Source: UBA964 sp037444685 (GTDB lineage Bacteria; Pseudomonadota; Gammaproteobacteria; Steroidobacterales; Steroidobacteraceae). Taken from it: 64,000 nt of DNA. Position 1 is the stretch's first letter. Each line of letters starts with the position of its first letter. Below are positions 7,918 to 15,710 of this stretch, piece after piece. The stretch spans positions 211,418 to 275,417 of the forward strand of contig JBBILX010000004.1 in assembly GCA_037444685.1 (NCBI GenBank), in the 5' to 3' direction. A model generated the notes under the pieces. The model saw only the letters and a list, made by a program, of their open reading frames with translations, ran no database searches and was not told where the DNA came from. Both the position numbers and the translations under genes were made by a program.

Positions 7918-8409
7918 TCAGGCGGCACCCTGCGCCGGCGGCGCCCCGACCCCCGGGGCGTCGATCATGCGCTGCAGACGCTTCGCGAGACTGCGCCGCT
8001 CCTGTTCGTTGAGGAAACGGCCGACTTCACACCGGCGGCCGTGCGACTCGATGGTGAGCTGGCTCGGATGCAGAGGCGATTCGGCGGCGCGCATCTTAAC
8101 CCGCGCCCAGTAGCGCTGGAACACGATCCGTTCGCAGCGTTCGCGATCGACGTCCTCGATTTCGACCGAATCGTCGGTGACGGTAATGGTCTGGCGGTGG
8201 TGGCGGCGCTGCAGGCTGGCATGCGCGGCCCAGGCGAGCAGGCCCATCTCGAGACCCGCGAACGGCAGCACGGGCCAGAAGCCGCGCGCGGCCACCAGCA
8301 GGGCGATCGCGAAGGTGACGAGGCAGAGGCTGCCGAAGAATCCCCAGGCAGCCCGCGGCGTCAGCGAGCAGTTGGGTGTGAGCGTGATGCTTTGGGACGC
8401 CGCCGCCAT
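7918..8409 (-). CDS. DUF2244 family membrane protein
   Basis: A 163-residue protein with two adjacent membrane helices in the first third (around 'WGFFGSLCLVTFAIALLVAARGFWPVLPFAGLEMGLLAW' in total, shown here only by its ends) and a cytoplasmic C-terminal domain with the typical 'RYWARVKM' segment. DUF2244 genes are frequently found just upstream of coxB, as here, but the function is unknown. The C-terminal tail is alanine- and proline-rich. It begins 43 bases after the bioD stop on the same strand. Confidence 0.85.
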   Translation of the reverse strand: MAAASQSITLTPNCSLTPRAAWGFFGSLCLVTFAIALLVAARGFWPVLPFAGLEMGLLAWAAHASLQRRHHRQTITVTDDSVEIEDVDRERCERIVFQRYWARVKMRAAESPLHPSQLTIESHGRRCEVGRFLNEQERRSLAKRLQRMIDAPGVGAPPAQGAA

Positions 8410-8452
8410 GTCGACGGCGACATGCTATCGCATCTCGCTTTTCATCCTCAAC

Positions 8453-9157
8453 TCACGGACTTGCGTTGTAAAGCCGCCACGCGGCCGCGGCCAGCGCCGC
8501 GCGCCTTGCGGAGGGCCCGAGTCCGTGTCCGAGGACGGCCAGCGGCGTGCCGCGAAGACGGCAGGTCAGCGTCTCGACCTGCTCGTCGAGTCGTGCGGTG
8601 CGCGGATCGACGACGTTGGCGATCCAGCCTGCCCGTGCGCAGCCGCTTCGCTCGATGGCCTCCCAGGTCAGCTGCGCGTGGTTGAGACAGCCGAGGCGCA
8701 TGCCGACGACCAGCAGCACGGGGAGACCCAGCGCGTGCGCGAGATCGGCGATGCTGTGCGCCTCGTCGAGCGGCGCGAGCCAGCCGCCCGCGCCCTCGAT
8801 CAGGAGCCAGTCACAGTCGAACGAGACTCGTTCGCAGTGCGCAACTAATGCGTCGATGTCGATGCGGACCCCGGCGGCGCGCGCCGCGAGATGTGGCGAA
8901 CACGGCTCCGGCAGGCAGACCGGATTCACGATCTCGTACGGCAGCGCGACGCTGGCCGCGGCCTGCAGCGCGAGCGCATCGTCATTGCGCCAGCCATCGG
9001 CCGTCTGGACGGCGCCCGCGGCCACTGGTTTGAGGCCCGCCGCGCGCAGCCCGCGTGCTGCCAGGGCCTCGAGCAGTCCGATCGAACACCAGGTCTTGCC
9101 GATCTCGGTATCGGTACCGGTCACGAACACGCCGCGTCGCGCCGCACTCGCGCTCAT
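8453..9157 (-). CDS. bioD: ATP-dependent dethiobiotin synthetase
   Basis: Forms dethiobiotin from 7,8-diaminopelargonate, CO2 and ATP, the penultimate step of biotin synthesis. The 234-residue protein begins with the P-loop-like motif GTDTEIGKTW near residue 14, and 'LIEGAGGWLAPL' near residue 120 corresponds to the conserved GAGG loop. Its start codon overlaps the bioC stop (ATGA), and it is the last gene of the biotin operon. Confidence 0.96.
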   Translation of the reverse strand: MSASAARRGVFVTGTDTEIGKTWCSIGLLEALAARGLRAAGLKPVAAGAVQTADGWRNDDALALQAAASVALPYEIVNPVCLPEPCSPHLAARAAGVRIDIDALVAHCERVSFDCDWLLIEGAGGWLAPLDEAHSIADLAHALGLPVLLVVGMRLGCLNHAQLTWEAIERSGCARAGWIANVVDPRTARLDEQVETLTCRLRGTPLAVLGHGLGPSARRAALAAAAWRLYNASP

Positions 9158-10122
9158 GACTCGGTCCTGTCTGCTGCGCGGCGGCGCCGGATCGCCTCGA
9201 TGGGCACCGCGCGCTCGCTGGCCGGGCCGGTCGCAGCGCTCGCGGTCCGGCGGGCGGCGGGTGCCCAGGCGACGCCGTAGATGACCTCCCAGGTCGCCGG
9301 TAGCAGCGCGTCGCGCCGCAGCGGCTCGTACGCCGCCTCGAGCCGCGCCAGCGCGCCACGGCCCGTCAGGCCGCGCGCGCGACCCCTGGCGGCGTTGCTG
9401 GCGCCGAGGGTCTTGAGGTCGCTCATCAGGTCACGCACCGACGCATAGGCGAGTTCGTGTGTGTCGACGTCGAGCACCGGTTGCTCGAAGCCGGCGCGCA
9501 GCAGCGCGTCGCCGACGTCGTGCATGTCGAGGAAGCGATGCACGTGCGGTGAGGAGTCGACCGCGGCCCAGGCGGCGCGCAGCTCCCGCAGCGTCGATGG
9601 ACCGAAGGTGCTGAAAGCCAGCGCGGCACCCGGCGCCATGACGCGCACGAGCTCGGCGAACGGTTCGGCCGGATCGTCGCACCACTGCAGCATCAGGTTG
9701 CTGAAAACCAGGTCGATGCTGCCGGCGCGCAGCGGCAGCGCGCACGCGTCGGCCCCGAGCCGTTCGAAGCGTGCGCCGATCCACGCGCCGAGACTGCCGC
9801 CAAACCACCGTGCGGGCCCGCGCTCGCGCCAGCCGAGCAGGTGCCCCGCCTGCACGAGCATGCCCGGCGCGAGGTCTGCGGCTACGACCAGCGCACGGGG
9901 AAAGCGCTGTTTGAGCATGCGCGCCGCGTGGCCCGTGCCGGCGCCGAGATCGAGCACGACACCCGGTGCGATCCGCAGTTCGGCTACGCGTTCGAGCAGC
10001 TCGTTGCGCACGATGCGCTGCAGCCGCGCGACGGTGTCGTAGCGGCCGCTCGCGGCGCTGAAGCGCGCGCGCACGCGGCGGCGCTCGAGGCGCAGCGCGG
10101 CGTCGGTCGGTTCAGCGCGCAA
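9154..10122 (-). CDS. bioC: Malonyl-ACP O-methyltransferase
   Basis: Methylates the free carboxyl of malonyl-ACP, disguising it so that fatty acid synthesis can build the pimeloyl chain. The SAM-binding motif I is visible as VLDLGAGTGHAARML, followed by 'NLMLQWCDDP', typical of BioC. I choose TTG 10120-10122 as the start: GAGGAG sits seven bases upstream, and the protein then begins just before the conserved 'RRRVRARFSAASGRYD'. This gives 322 residues, somewhat longer than usual because of an arginine-rich C-terminal tail of about 30 residues. The start overlaps the end of bioH by 11 bp. Confidence 0.92.
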   Translation of the reverse strand: MRAEPTDAALRLERRRVRARFSAASGRYDTVARLQRIVRNELLERVAELRIAPGVVLDLGAGTGHAARMLKQRFPRALVVAADLAPGMLVQAGHLLGWRERGPARWFGGSLGAWIGARFERLGADACALPLRAGSIDLVFSNLMLQWCDDPAEPFAELVRVMAPGAALAFSTFGPSTLRELRAAWAAVDSSPHVHRFLDMHDVGDALLRAGFEQPVLDVDTHELAYASVRDLMSDLKTLGASNAARGRARGLTGRGALARLEAAYEPLRRDALLPATWEVIYGVAWAPAARRTASAATGPASERAVPIEAIRRRRAADRTES

Positions 10123-10873
10123 CGACGTGCTCCTCGAGGCATGCGGCGACCTGCTCCGTGTGCGAGACGAACGGCGCATGGCCTGCGCGCGCGATCTCGC
10201 GGTAGCTGCCATCGGGCAGCGCTGCTGCGAGCGCGCGACCTGCAGCGGGCGGCGTGATCCGGTCGTACTGGCCGCCGATCACCAGCGCAGGGATCGCGAG
10301 CCGCCCGAGGCGATCGCGCAGGTCCGTCTCGCGCAGCAGTTCGAGGCCACTGGCGAGCGCGTCGGGCGAGGCGTAGCCCTGCGCGGCGATCGCCGCCTGC
10401 AGCGCTGCGAGCGCGATCCGGCCGTGGGCGCTGCCACGTACCTGCACCTCGAGAAACTCGTGCACGGTGCGGACCGGATCCGCGCGCAGCCGTTGCGAGA
10501 ATCCTTCGAGCACCTCGGGCGCGAGGCCGTGCGGCCAGTCGGGCGCGGCGAGGAAGCGCGGCGTGCTCGCGATCAGCGTCAGGCTGGCGACGCGTGGCGG
10601 ATGCGCGAGCGCGAGCGCGAGCGCCGCGAGGCCGCCGAGCGACCAGCCGACGACATGTGCACGGCGCGGCAGGCGCGCGGCGAGGTGAGCCGCAAGCGCA
10701 TCGACACCAGCCGCGAGCAGTGCCGTCGGGGCGTCGCTGCGGCCATGCCCGGGCAGGTCGGGTCGCACGATCTCGAAGCGCGAGGCCAGTCGGGCGGTCA
10801 AGGCATCGAAGACGCGCTGGTTCGCGCCCCAGCCGTGCAGCAGCACGAGCGGTGTGCCTTCGCGGTCCGTCAT
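10112..10873 (-). CDS. bioH: Pimeloyl-ACP methyl ester carboxylesterase
   Basis: Removes the methyl group from pimeloyl-ACP methyl ester, ending BioC-primed elongation. The 253-residue alpha/beta hydrolase has the oxyanion-hole segment LLHGWGANQRVF near the N-terminus, the nucleophile elbow GWSLGGLAAL, an acid in 'IGGQYDRITP' and the catalytic histidine in 'RAGHAPFVSH'. The ATG at 10871-10873 overlaps the bioF stop (ATGA). Confidence 0.95.
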   Translation of the reverse strand: MTDREGTPLVLLHGWGANQRVFDALTARLASRFEIVRPDLPGHGRSDAPTALLAAGVDALAAHLAARLPRRAHVVGWSLGGLAALALALAHPPRVASLTLIASTPRFLAAPDWPHGLAPEVLEGFSQRLRADPVRTVHEFLEVQVRGSAHGRIALAALQAAIAAQGYASPDALASGLELLRETDLRDRLGRLAIPALVIGGQYDRITPPAAGRALAAALPDGSYREIARAGHAPFVSHTEQVAACLEEHVVAR

Positions 10874-12078
10874 GGCGCCTGCTCCCTGGTCGCCGTCGTC
10901 TCCCAGGCGCGCGCCAGTGCCTCGACCAGGCCATCGACTTCCGTGTCGGTGTGTGCGGCGCTCAGTGTCACGCGCAGGCGAGCCGCACCCTCGGGTACGG
11001 TCGGTGGCCGTATCGCCGTGACCCAGTAACCGGCGTCGCGCAGGCAGTTGCTGATCGCCGCGCAGCGGCTCACGGCGCCGACGAGGACGGGCTGGATCGG
11101 CGTCGCCGAGGCGGTAAGCGGCAGTCCGTGCGCGAGCGCGGCAGCACGAAACCGCGCCGTCAGCTCCAGCAGCCGTGCGCGCCGCTGCGGCTCGTCGCGG
11201 ACGATGCGGAGCGCTGCGCGCGTCGCCGCCGCGACCGGCTCCGGCAGCGCGGTCGTATAGATATAGGTGCGGGCGCGTTGCAGCAACCACTCGATCAGGT
11301 CGGCATCGCCGGCGACGAAGGCGCCGAAGCTGCCGAACGCCTTGCCGAGCGTACCGATCAGCACCGGCACGTCGTCGGCGTCGAGACCGAAGTGCTCCAG
11401 CGAGCCGCCGCCGCGCGCGCCGAGCACGCCGAGACCATGCGCATCGTCGACGATGAGCCAGGCCTCGTGCCGCCGCGCCAGCGCCGCGAGGGCCGGCAGC
11501 GGCGCCAGATCCCCGTCCATGCTGAACACGCCGTCGGTGACGATCAGCGCGCTGCGCGCGCCACCGTCCCGCGCCGCCGGGCCGCGCGCGAGCTCGCGCT
11601 CGGCGGCGGCCGTGTCGCAGTGCGCGTAACGCGCGAACGTCGCGCGCGACAGCAGTGCCGCATCGATCAGAGAGGCGTGATCGAGCCGGTCCTCGAGCAC
11701 GACGTCGCCGCGGCCGGCGAGCGCGGTGACAACGCCGAGGTTGGCCATGTAGCCGGTCGAGAACAGCAGCGCGCGCTCGCGGCCGGTGAACTCCGCGAGC
11801 TCGCGCTCGAGCGCATCGTGCTCGGGGCCGTGCCCCGTGATCAGGTGCGACGCGCCCGATCCGGCACCGCCGGCTGCGGCCGCGTTGCACATCGCCGCGC
11901 TCAGCGCCGGCTCGCTCGCGAGGCCAAGGTAATCGTTGCTGCTGAAGTTGACCCAGCGGCGTCCGGCTTGCAGCAGGGAGGTCACGCCCGCGCGACCCAG
12001 CGTCTCGCGTCGGCGTCGCAGGCCACGGCGGTCGAGATCGGCGAGCGCCTCGCGCAACGCCTCAGGCCGGCACCGCAT
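10870..12078 (-). CDS. bioF: 8-amino-7-oxononanoate synthase
   Basis: A PLP-dependent enzyme condensing pimeloyl-ACP with alanine. The 402-residue protein shows the family signatures NDYLGLASEP near the N-terminus, 'DDAHGLGVLG' (PLP-binding aspartate and histidine) and the PLP lysine in GTLGKAFGSFGAF. Its start overlaps the end of bioB by 17 bp, so translation is coupled. Confidence 0.97.
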   Translation of the reverse strand: MRCRPEALREALADLDRRGLRRRRETLGRAGVTSLLQAGRRWVNFSSNDYLGLASEPALSAAMCNAAAAGGAGSGASHLITGHGPEHDALERELAEFTGRERALLFSTGYMANLGVVTALAGRGDVVLEDRLDHASLIDAALLSRATFARYAHCDTAAAERELARGPAARDGGARSALIVTDGVFSMDGDLAPLPALAALARRHEAWLIVDDAHGLGVLGARGGGSLEHFGLDADDVPVLIGTLGKAFGSFGAFVAGDADLIEWLLQRARTYIYTTALPEPVAAATRAALRIVRDEPQRRARLLELTARFRAAALAHGLPLTASATPIQPVLVGAVSRCAAISNCLRDAGYWVTAIRPPTVPEGAARLRVTLSAAHTDTEVDGLVEALARAWETTATREQAP

Positions 12079-13051
12079 GCGTTTCGGGACGGATTCCGAG
12101 CCGTTCGAGCAGCGCGCGATCGTGCTCGACGTCGGGATTGCCGGTCGTCAGCAGCTTCTCGCCGTAGAAGATCGAGTTGGCGCCCGCAAGGAAGGCCAGC
12201 GCCTGCAGTTCGTCCGACATCTGCTCACGACCGGCCGAAAGGCGCACATAGGACTTCGGCATGACGATGCGTGTCACGGCGATCGTGCGCACGAACTCGA
12301 GCGGATCGATCGGCGGGCGCCCCGCGAGCGGCGTGCCGGGCACGCGCACGAGCTGGTTGATCGGCACGCTCTCGGGGTGTCGTGGCAGAAGCGCCAGCGT
12401 CTGCAGCATCCGTGCCCGATCGCGCACGGTCTCGCCCATGCCGACGATCCCGCCGCAGCAGACCTTGAGCCCGGCGGCGCGCACGGCATCGAGCGTGTCG
12501 AGCCGGTCCTGGAACTCCCGCGTGGTGATGATCTCGCCGTAGAACTCCGGCGAGGTGTCGATGTTGTGGTTGTAGTAATCGAGACCGGCGTCGCGAAGTT
12601 CGCGCGCCTGTTCGGCGTCCAGCATGCCGAGCGTCGCGCAGGTCTCGAGGCCGAGCGCGCGCACCTCCCGCACCATCGCCGCAACCTTCTCGATGTCTTT
12701 CCGCTTCGGTGAGCGCCAGGCCGCGCCCATGCAGAACCGGGTCGCGCCGGCCGCCTTGGCGGCGGCGGCCCGCTCGCGGACCTCCGTGAGTTCGAGCAGT
12801 GTCTCGCGTTCGAGCCCGGTGTCGTAACGGATGCTCTGCGGGCAGTAGGCGCAGTCCTCCGGACAGGCACCGGTCTTGATCGACAGCAGCGTGCTCATCT
12901 GCACGGTGTTCGGGCGCTGATGCTCGCGGTGAACGCGCTGGGCGTAAAACAGCAGGTCCGCGAACGGCAGCGCGAACAACGCCTCGATCTCCTCGACCGT
13001 CCAGTCGTGGCGCACGTCGCCAAGGCGGGCGCGGTGGGTGTGATCGTTCAT
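12062..13051 (-). CDS. bioB: Biotin synthase (radical SAM)
   Basis: Inserts sulfur into dethiobiotin using SAM radicals and two iron-sulfur clusters. The radical SAM cluster motif CPEDCAYC is present near residue 64, and 'GLDYYNHNIDTSPEFY' is the classical BioB segment. From ATG 13049-13051, preceded by GAGGAA seven bases upstream, the product has 329 residues, the usual length. It is the first gene of the biotin operon and is divergent from comF. Confidence 0.98.
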   Translation of the reverse strand: MNDHTHRARLGDVRHDWTVEEIEALFALPFADLLFYAQRVHREHQRPNTVQMSTLLSIKTGACPEDCAYCPQSIRYDTGLERETLLELTEVRERAAAAKAAGATRFCMGAAWRSPKRKDIEKVAAMVREVRALGLETCATLGMLDAEQARELRDAGLDYYNHNIDTSPEFYGEIITTREFQDRLDTLDAVRAAGLKVCCGGIVGMGETVRDRARMLQTLALLPRHPESVPINQLVRVPGTPLAGRPPIDPLEFVRTIAVTRIVMPKSYVRLSAGREQMSDELQALAFLAGANSIFYGEKLLTTGNPDVEHDRALLERLGIRPETHAVPA

Positions 13052-13184
13052 GGCGATTTCCTCGAAAAACGCGACGGCGCGGGCGAATGGTCCGGAACGC
13101 GCCAGTAATCCAGGCGGCACGCCGCCACGGCAGGCGCGAGCCTTACCGGGAGGCGCTGGCATGTTCGGCGCGAGCAATGGGAAC

Positions 13185-13215
13185 TGTCAACCGCGCCATG
13201 TTTTTCAAGTCGACA
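13185..13215. promoter_or_regulatory. Candidate BirA operator between bioB and comF
   Basis: TGTCAACC (13185-13192) and AGTCGACA (13208-13215) flank a 15-base spacer, the layout of the BirA box (TGTAAACC, 15-16 bases, GGTTTACA). Seven of eight and five of eight positions match. On the minus strand the left half contains TTGACA, a possible -35 for bioB. The predicted comF start lies inside the site. Confidence 0.35.
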
Positions 13216-13938
13216 ATCGCGGCGCATTGGCCCGGCTGGTGGCAGCGACGCTACCCGTCCCTGCCCTGGATCGAGCGGGTGTCGCTGCGCGTGCTCGCGC
13301 CACGTTGCCTCGCCTGCGGCGAGCCCGCAGCGCCCTGCCCCATCGACCTCTGCGACGTCTGCCTGGCGACCTTGCCGATGCGGCCCCTGCCGACGCTCGA
13401 GGTGCCCGGTGTCGCCGCCCACCTGCACTGCATTCCGTGCCGGTACGACGACCCGGTGGCCGGCTGGTTGCAGGATCTCAAGTACCGCGGCGACTGGCGA
13501 CCGGCGCGGGTGCTCGGCGCACTGCTCGCGGCCGCGCGGGCCGCGACCGGCCGCCCACCGCCGCAGGCGATCGTACCCCTGCCGCTGCACGCGACCCGCG
13601 AGCGTGAGCGCGGCTTCAACCAGGCCGAGCGGCTCGCGGTCGCCGCGGCGCGCTGGCTGGCCGTGCCCGTCGCGCGCGATGCACTGCTGCGCCGGCGTGC
13701 AACCCTGCCGCAGACGCGGCTCGCCGCGCCTGCCCGTCGCCGCAACGTCAGCGAGGCGTTCGAGATGCATGCCGGCTGGCGCGATGCGGCGGCGCTGCCA
13801 CGCCACGTGGCGCTGCTCGATGACGTCGTGACAACGGGTGCGACGCTTGCTGACGCAGTCCGTGCGCTGCGTCGCCACGGCGTGCAGACAATCGAGATCT
13901 GGGCGATCGCGCGCGCCGAACTCGCGCCGCCCGATTGA
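13198..13938 (+). CDS. comF: ComF family phosphoribosyltransferase-like protein
   Basis: ComF proteins carry a phosphoribosyltransferase fold and are needed for natural transformation in some bacteria. The protein has an N-terminal cysteine cluster (CLACGEPAAPCPIDLCDVC) that may bind zinc and the PRPP-binding motif 'VALLDDVVTTGATL' near the C-terminus; 'ERERGFNQAE' is the classical ComF sequence. I use the ATG at 13198 (246 residues), which gives normal family length. In-frame starts at 13087 and 13177 cannot be excluded and none has a clear ribosome binding site. It is divergent from bioB, a common arrangement in gammaproteobacteria. Confidence 0.9.
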   Translation: MFFKSTIAAHWPGWWQRRYPSLPWIERVSLRVLAPRCLACGEPAAPCPIDLCDVCLATLPMRPLPTLEVPGVAAHLHCIPCRYDDPVAGWLQDLKYRGDWRPARVLGALLAAARAATGRPPPQAIVPLPLHATRERERGFNQAERLAVAAARWLAVPVARDALLRRRATLPQTRLAAPARRRNVSEAFEMHAGWRDAAALPRHVALLDDVVTTGATLADAVRALRRHGVQTIEIWAIARAELAPPD

Positions 13939-13939
13939 G

Positions 13940-14197
13940 TCAGGCGTGGCCGGCATGCTGGCCGGTGACGCTGTCGAACAATCTGACACCGAGCCCGTTC
14001 ACCGCGGACGCCGAGGCACGCAAGTCCTTGTCGGTGCAAGACGTGCGGTGCGCTGGCGCGGATCCTGCTTGCACCGAGTTGGGGCCCCTTGCCAGATCGT
14101 CCAGGGGGAGGAAGCCACGGGAGGCCGGCGAGGCCTCCAGGGGATCGGTCGGCGCGGCACGGGTCGTCAAGAACCCGGTCGCGCCGGACCGACTCAT
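13940..14197 (-). CDS. Doubtful small ORF coupled to ubiA
   Basis: An 85-residue frame whose ATG overlaps the ubiA stop as ATGA. The sequence (beginning MSRSGATGFLTTRAAP) shows no hydrophobic segment, motif or recognisable family, and a perfect 7-bp hairpin lies within it. The start-stop overlap is the only positive sign; it may simply be an open frame in the 3' region between the convergent comF and ubiA. Confidence 0.25.
   Translation of the reverse strand: MSRSGATGFLTTRAAPTDPLEASPASRGFLPLDDLARGPNSVQAGSAPAHRTSCTDKDLRASASAVNGLGVRLFDSVTGQHAGHA
14120..14138. terminator. GC hairpin downstream of ubiA (weak terminator candidate)
   Basis: GGAGGCC-GGCGA-GGCCTCC forms a perfect seven-base stem between the convergent comF and ubiA genes. 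There is no T-run on either side, so termination is uncertain. Confidence 0.35.
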
Positions 14198-15114
14198 GGT
14201 GGCGCGGTGCCGCGCAGCGCGAAATCGGTGGCGATGCCCGCGAAGACGGCGAGGCCCACCCAATGGTTGTTCACGAAGGCGCGGAAGCAGGCGTCGCGTT
14301 CACGGCGGCGCGTGCTCCACTGTTGCCATGCGAACAGCAGCACGACGGCGCCGAGAGCCGCCCAGTACGGCGCGCCGAGCCGTTCGCTGTGTCCGGCGAG
14401 CGCGAGGCCGAGCAGCATCATGGCCTGCATGACGCCGACGATCGCGCGGTCCATTTCGCCGAACAGCAGCGCGGTCGAGCGCAACCCGAGCGCCGCATCG
14501 TCGTCGCGATCGACCATGGCGTACCAGGTGTCGTAGACCGCGGCCCAGACGATCGAGACCAGCAGCAGCAGCCAGCCCGTGCGCGGCACCTCGCCGGTCT
14601 CCGCCGCGAAGGCCATCGGGACGCCCCAGCCGAACGCGACGCCGAGGTAGAACTGCGGTGCCGGAAAGAATCGCTTGAAGAACGGATAGCTGACTGCGAG
14701 CGCGGCGCCGACGAACGACAGCATGACGGTCAGCGCGTTGAGCTGCAGCACCAGCAGGAACGCGAGACCGCTGAGCGCCGCGAACAGCCCCAGTGCTTCG
14801 TAGGGCGAGACGCGGCGCGCCGCGAGCGGCCGGTCCCGTGTGCGGCGCACGTGCGGATCGAAGTCGCGGTCGGCGAAGTCGTTGATGATGCAGCCGGCCG
14901 AGCGCATCAGCACCGTCCCGACGACGAACACGATCAGCGTGAGGGGCGTGGGCACGCCGTCGGCTGCGAGCCACAGTGCCCAGAGGGTGGGCCACAGCAG
15001 CAGGAAGACGCCGATCGGCCGGTGCAGTCGCGTCAGATAGACGTAGTCGAGCCCGCGTCGGATCAGGCGTGCCTCGAGCGGCACCGAGGTCAGCGGCGGG
15101 GCGGGCGTGTTCAC
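14194..15114 (-). CDS. ubiA: 4-hydroxybenzoate octaprenyltransferase
   Basis: Attaches the polyprenyl tail to 4-hydroxybenzoate in ubiquinone biosynthesis, in the inner membrane. The aspartate motif NDFADRDFDPHVRRT is followed by 'RPLAARRVSP', and the second motif 'YDTWYAMVDRDDD' is present; eight to nine hydrophobic helices are visible. I set the start at GTG 15112-15114 (306 residues), which overlaps the ubiC stop (GTGA) and is followed by the typical 'YVYLTRLHRPIG'. The longer upstream frame is only the shadow of ubiC. Confidence 0.96.
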   Translation of the reverse strand: MNTPAPPLTSVPLEARLIRRGLDYVYLTRLHRPIGVFLLLWPTLWALWLAADGVPTPLTLIVFVVGTVLMRSAGCIINDFADRDFDPHVRRTRDRPLAARRVSPYEALGLFAALSGLAFLLVLQLNALTVMLSFVGAALAVSYPFFKRFFPAPQFYLGVAFGWGVPMAFAAETGEVPRTGWLLLLVSIVWAAVYDTWYAMVDRDDDAALGLRSTALLFGEMDRAIVGVMQAMMLLGLALAGHSERLGAPYWAALGAVVLLFAWQQWSTRRRERDACFRAFVNNHWVGLAVFAGIATDFALRGTAPP

Positions 15115-15656
15115 GCTGCGGGACGACCGATGTCGGGGAGGAACACCTCGCGCAGCGTCAGCGCGTGCGGGCCGATCGCGAACGTCGAGCGTCGGACCCA
15201 CAGCGCCTGCGCGGGCAGGCCGCGGCGCGCGAGCGCGTCGCGCACGATGTCGACATCGTCGTAGAGCCGCGCGTACTCGAAGTCGGAGCGCCTGACCGCG
15301 CCATGCGCGGCGAGCGCTTCGCCGAGCGGCGTGCGGCCGATGCAGCCGAGCCACGGCTCCGCGGCGAGCGTCGCTGCCGGTACGCGCGTCTGCGCGTAGA
15401 TCCAGGCGCGACCCGCGCAGCACAATTCGATCTCGCGGACGTGGTCCCCCGCCTCGCTGCGCTCGCTGACCACGTTCATCCCGAAGGCGCCGGCACTCGC
15501 CTCGCGCACCCGCTCCGTCAGCAGCCCTGGGGTCAGCAGCCAGCTGCGCAGTTCGGCGTCACCCTCGTAGCAGTTCAACGCGTGACCTGGCAGCCACAGA
15601 TGCGGGTCGGTCGGCGTATCGGACGGGACAGTGCTGGGCGTGTCGATCAGGGCCAT
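15111..15656 (-). CDS. ubiC: Chorismate lyase
   Basis: Splits chorismate to 4-hydroxybenzoate and pyruvate, the first committed step of ubiquinone synthesis. The 181-residue protein contains 'WLLTPGLLTERVR' and the C-terminal 'REVFLPDI', both typical of UbiC. It is coupled to ubiA, which consumes its product. Confidence 0.94.
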   Translation of the reverse strand: MALIDTPSTVPSDTPTDPHLWLPGHALNCYEGDAELRSWLLTPGLLTERVREASAGAFGMNVVSERSEAGDHVREIELCCAGRAWIYAQTRVPAATLAAEPWLGCIGRTPLGEALAAHGAVRRSDFEYARLYDDVDIVRDALARRGLPAQALWVRRSTFAIGPHALTLREVFLPDIGRPAA

Positions 15657-15710
15657 GCTCGAGGTGCGCAGGGGCGGGCTCGCGTGCGGTACATGGGCGG
15701 CGCGGTCGCG

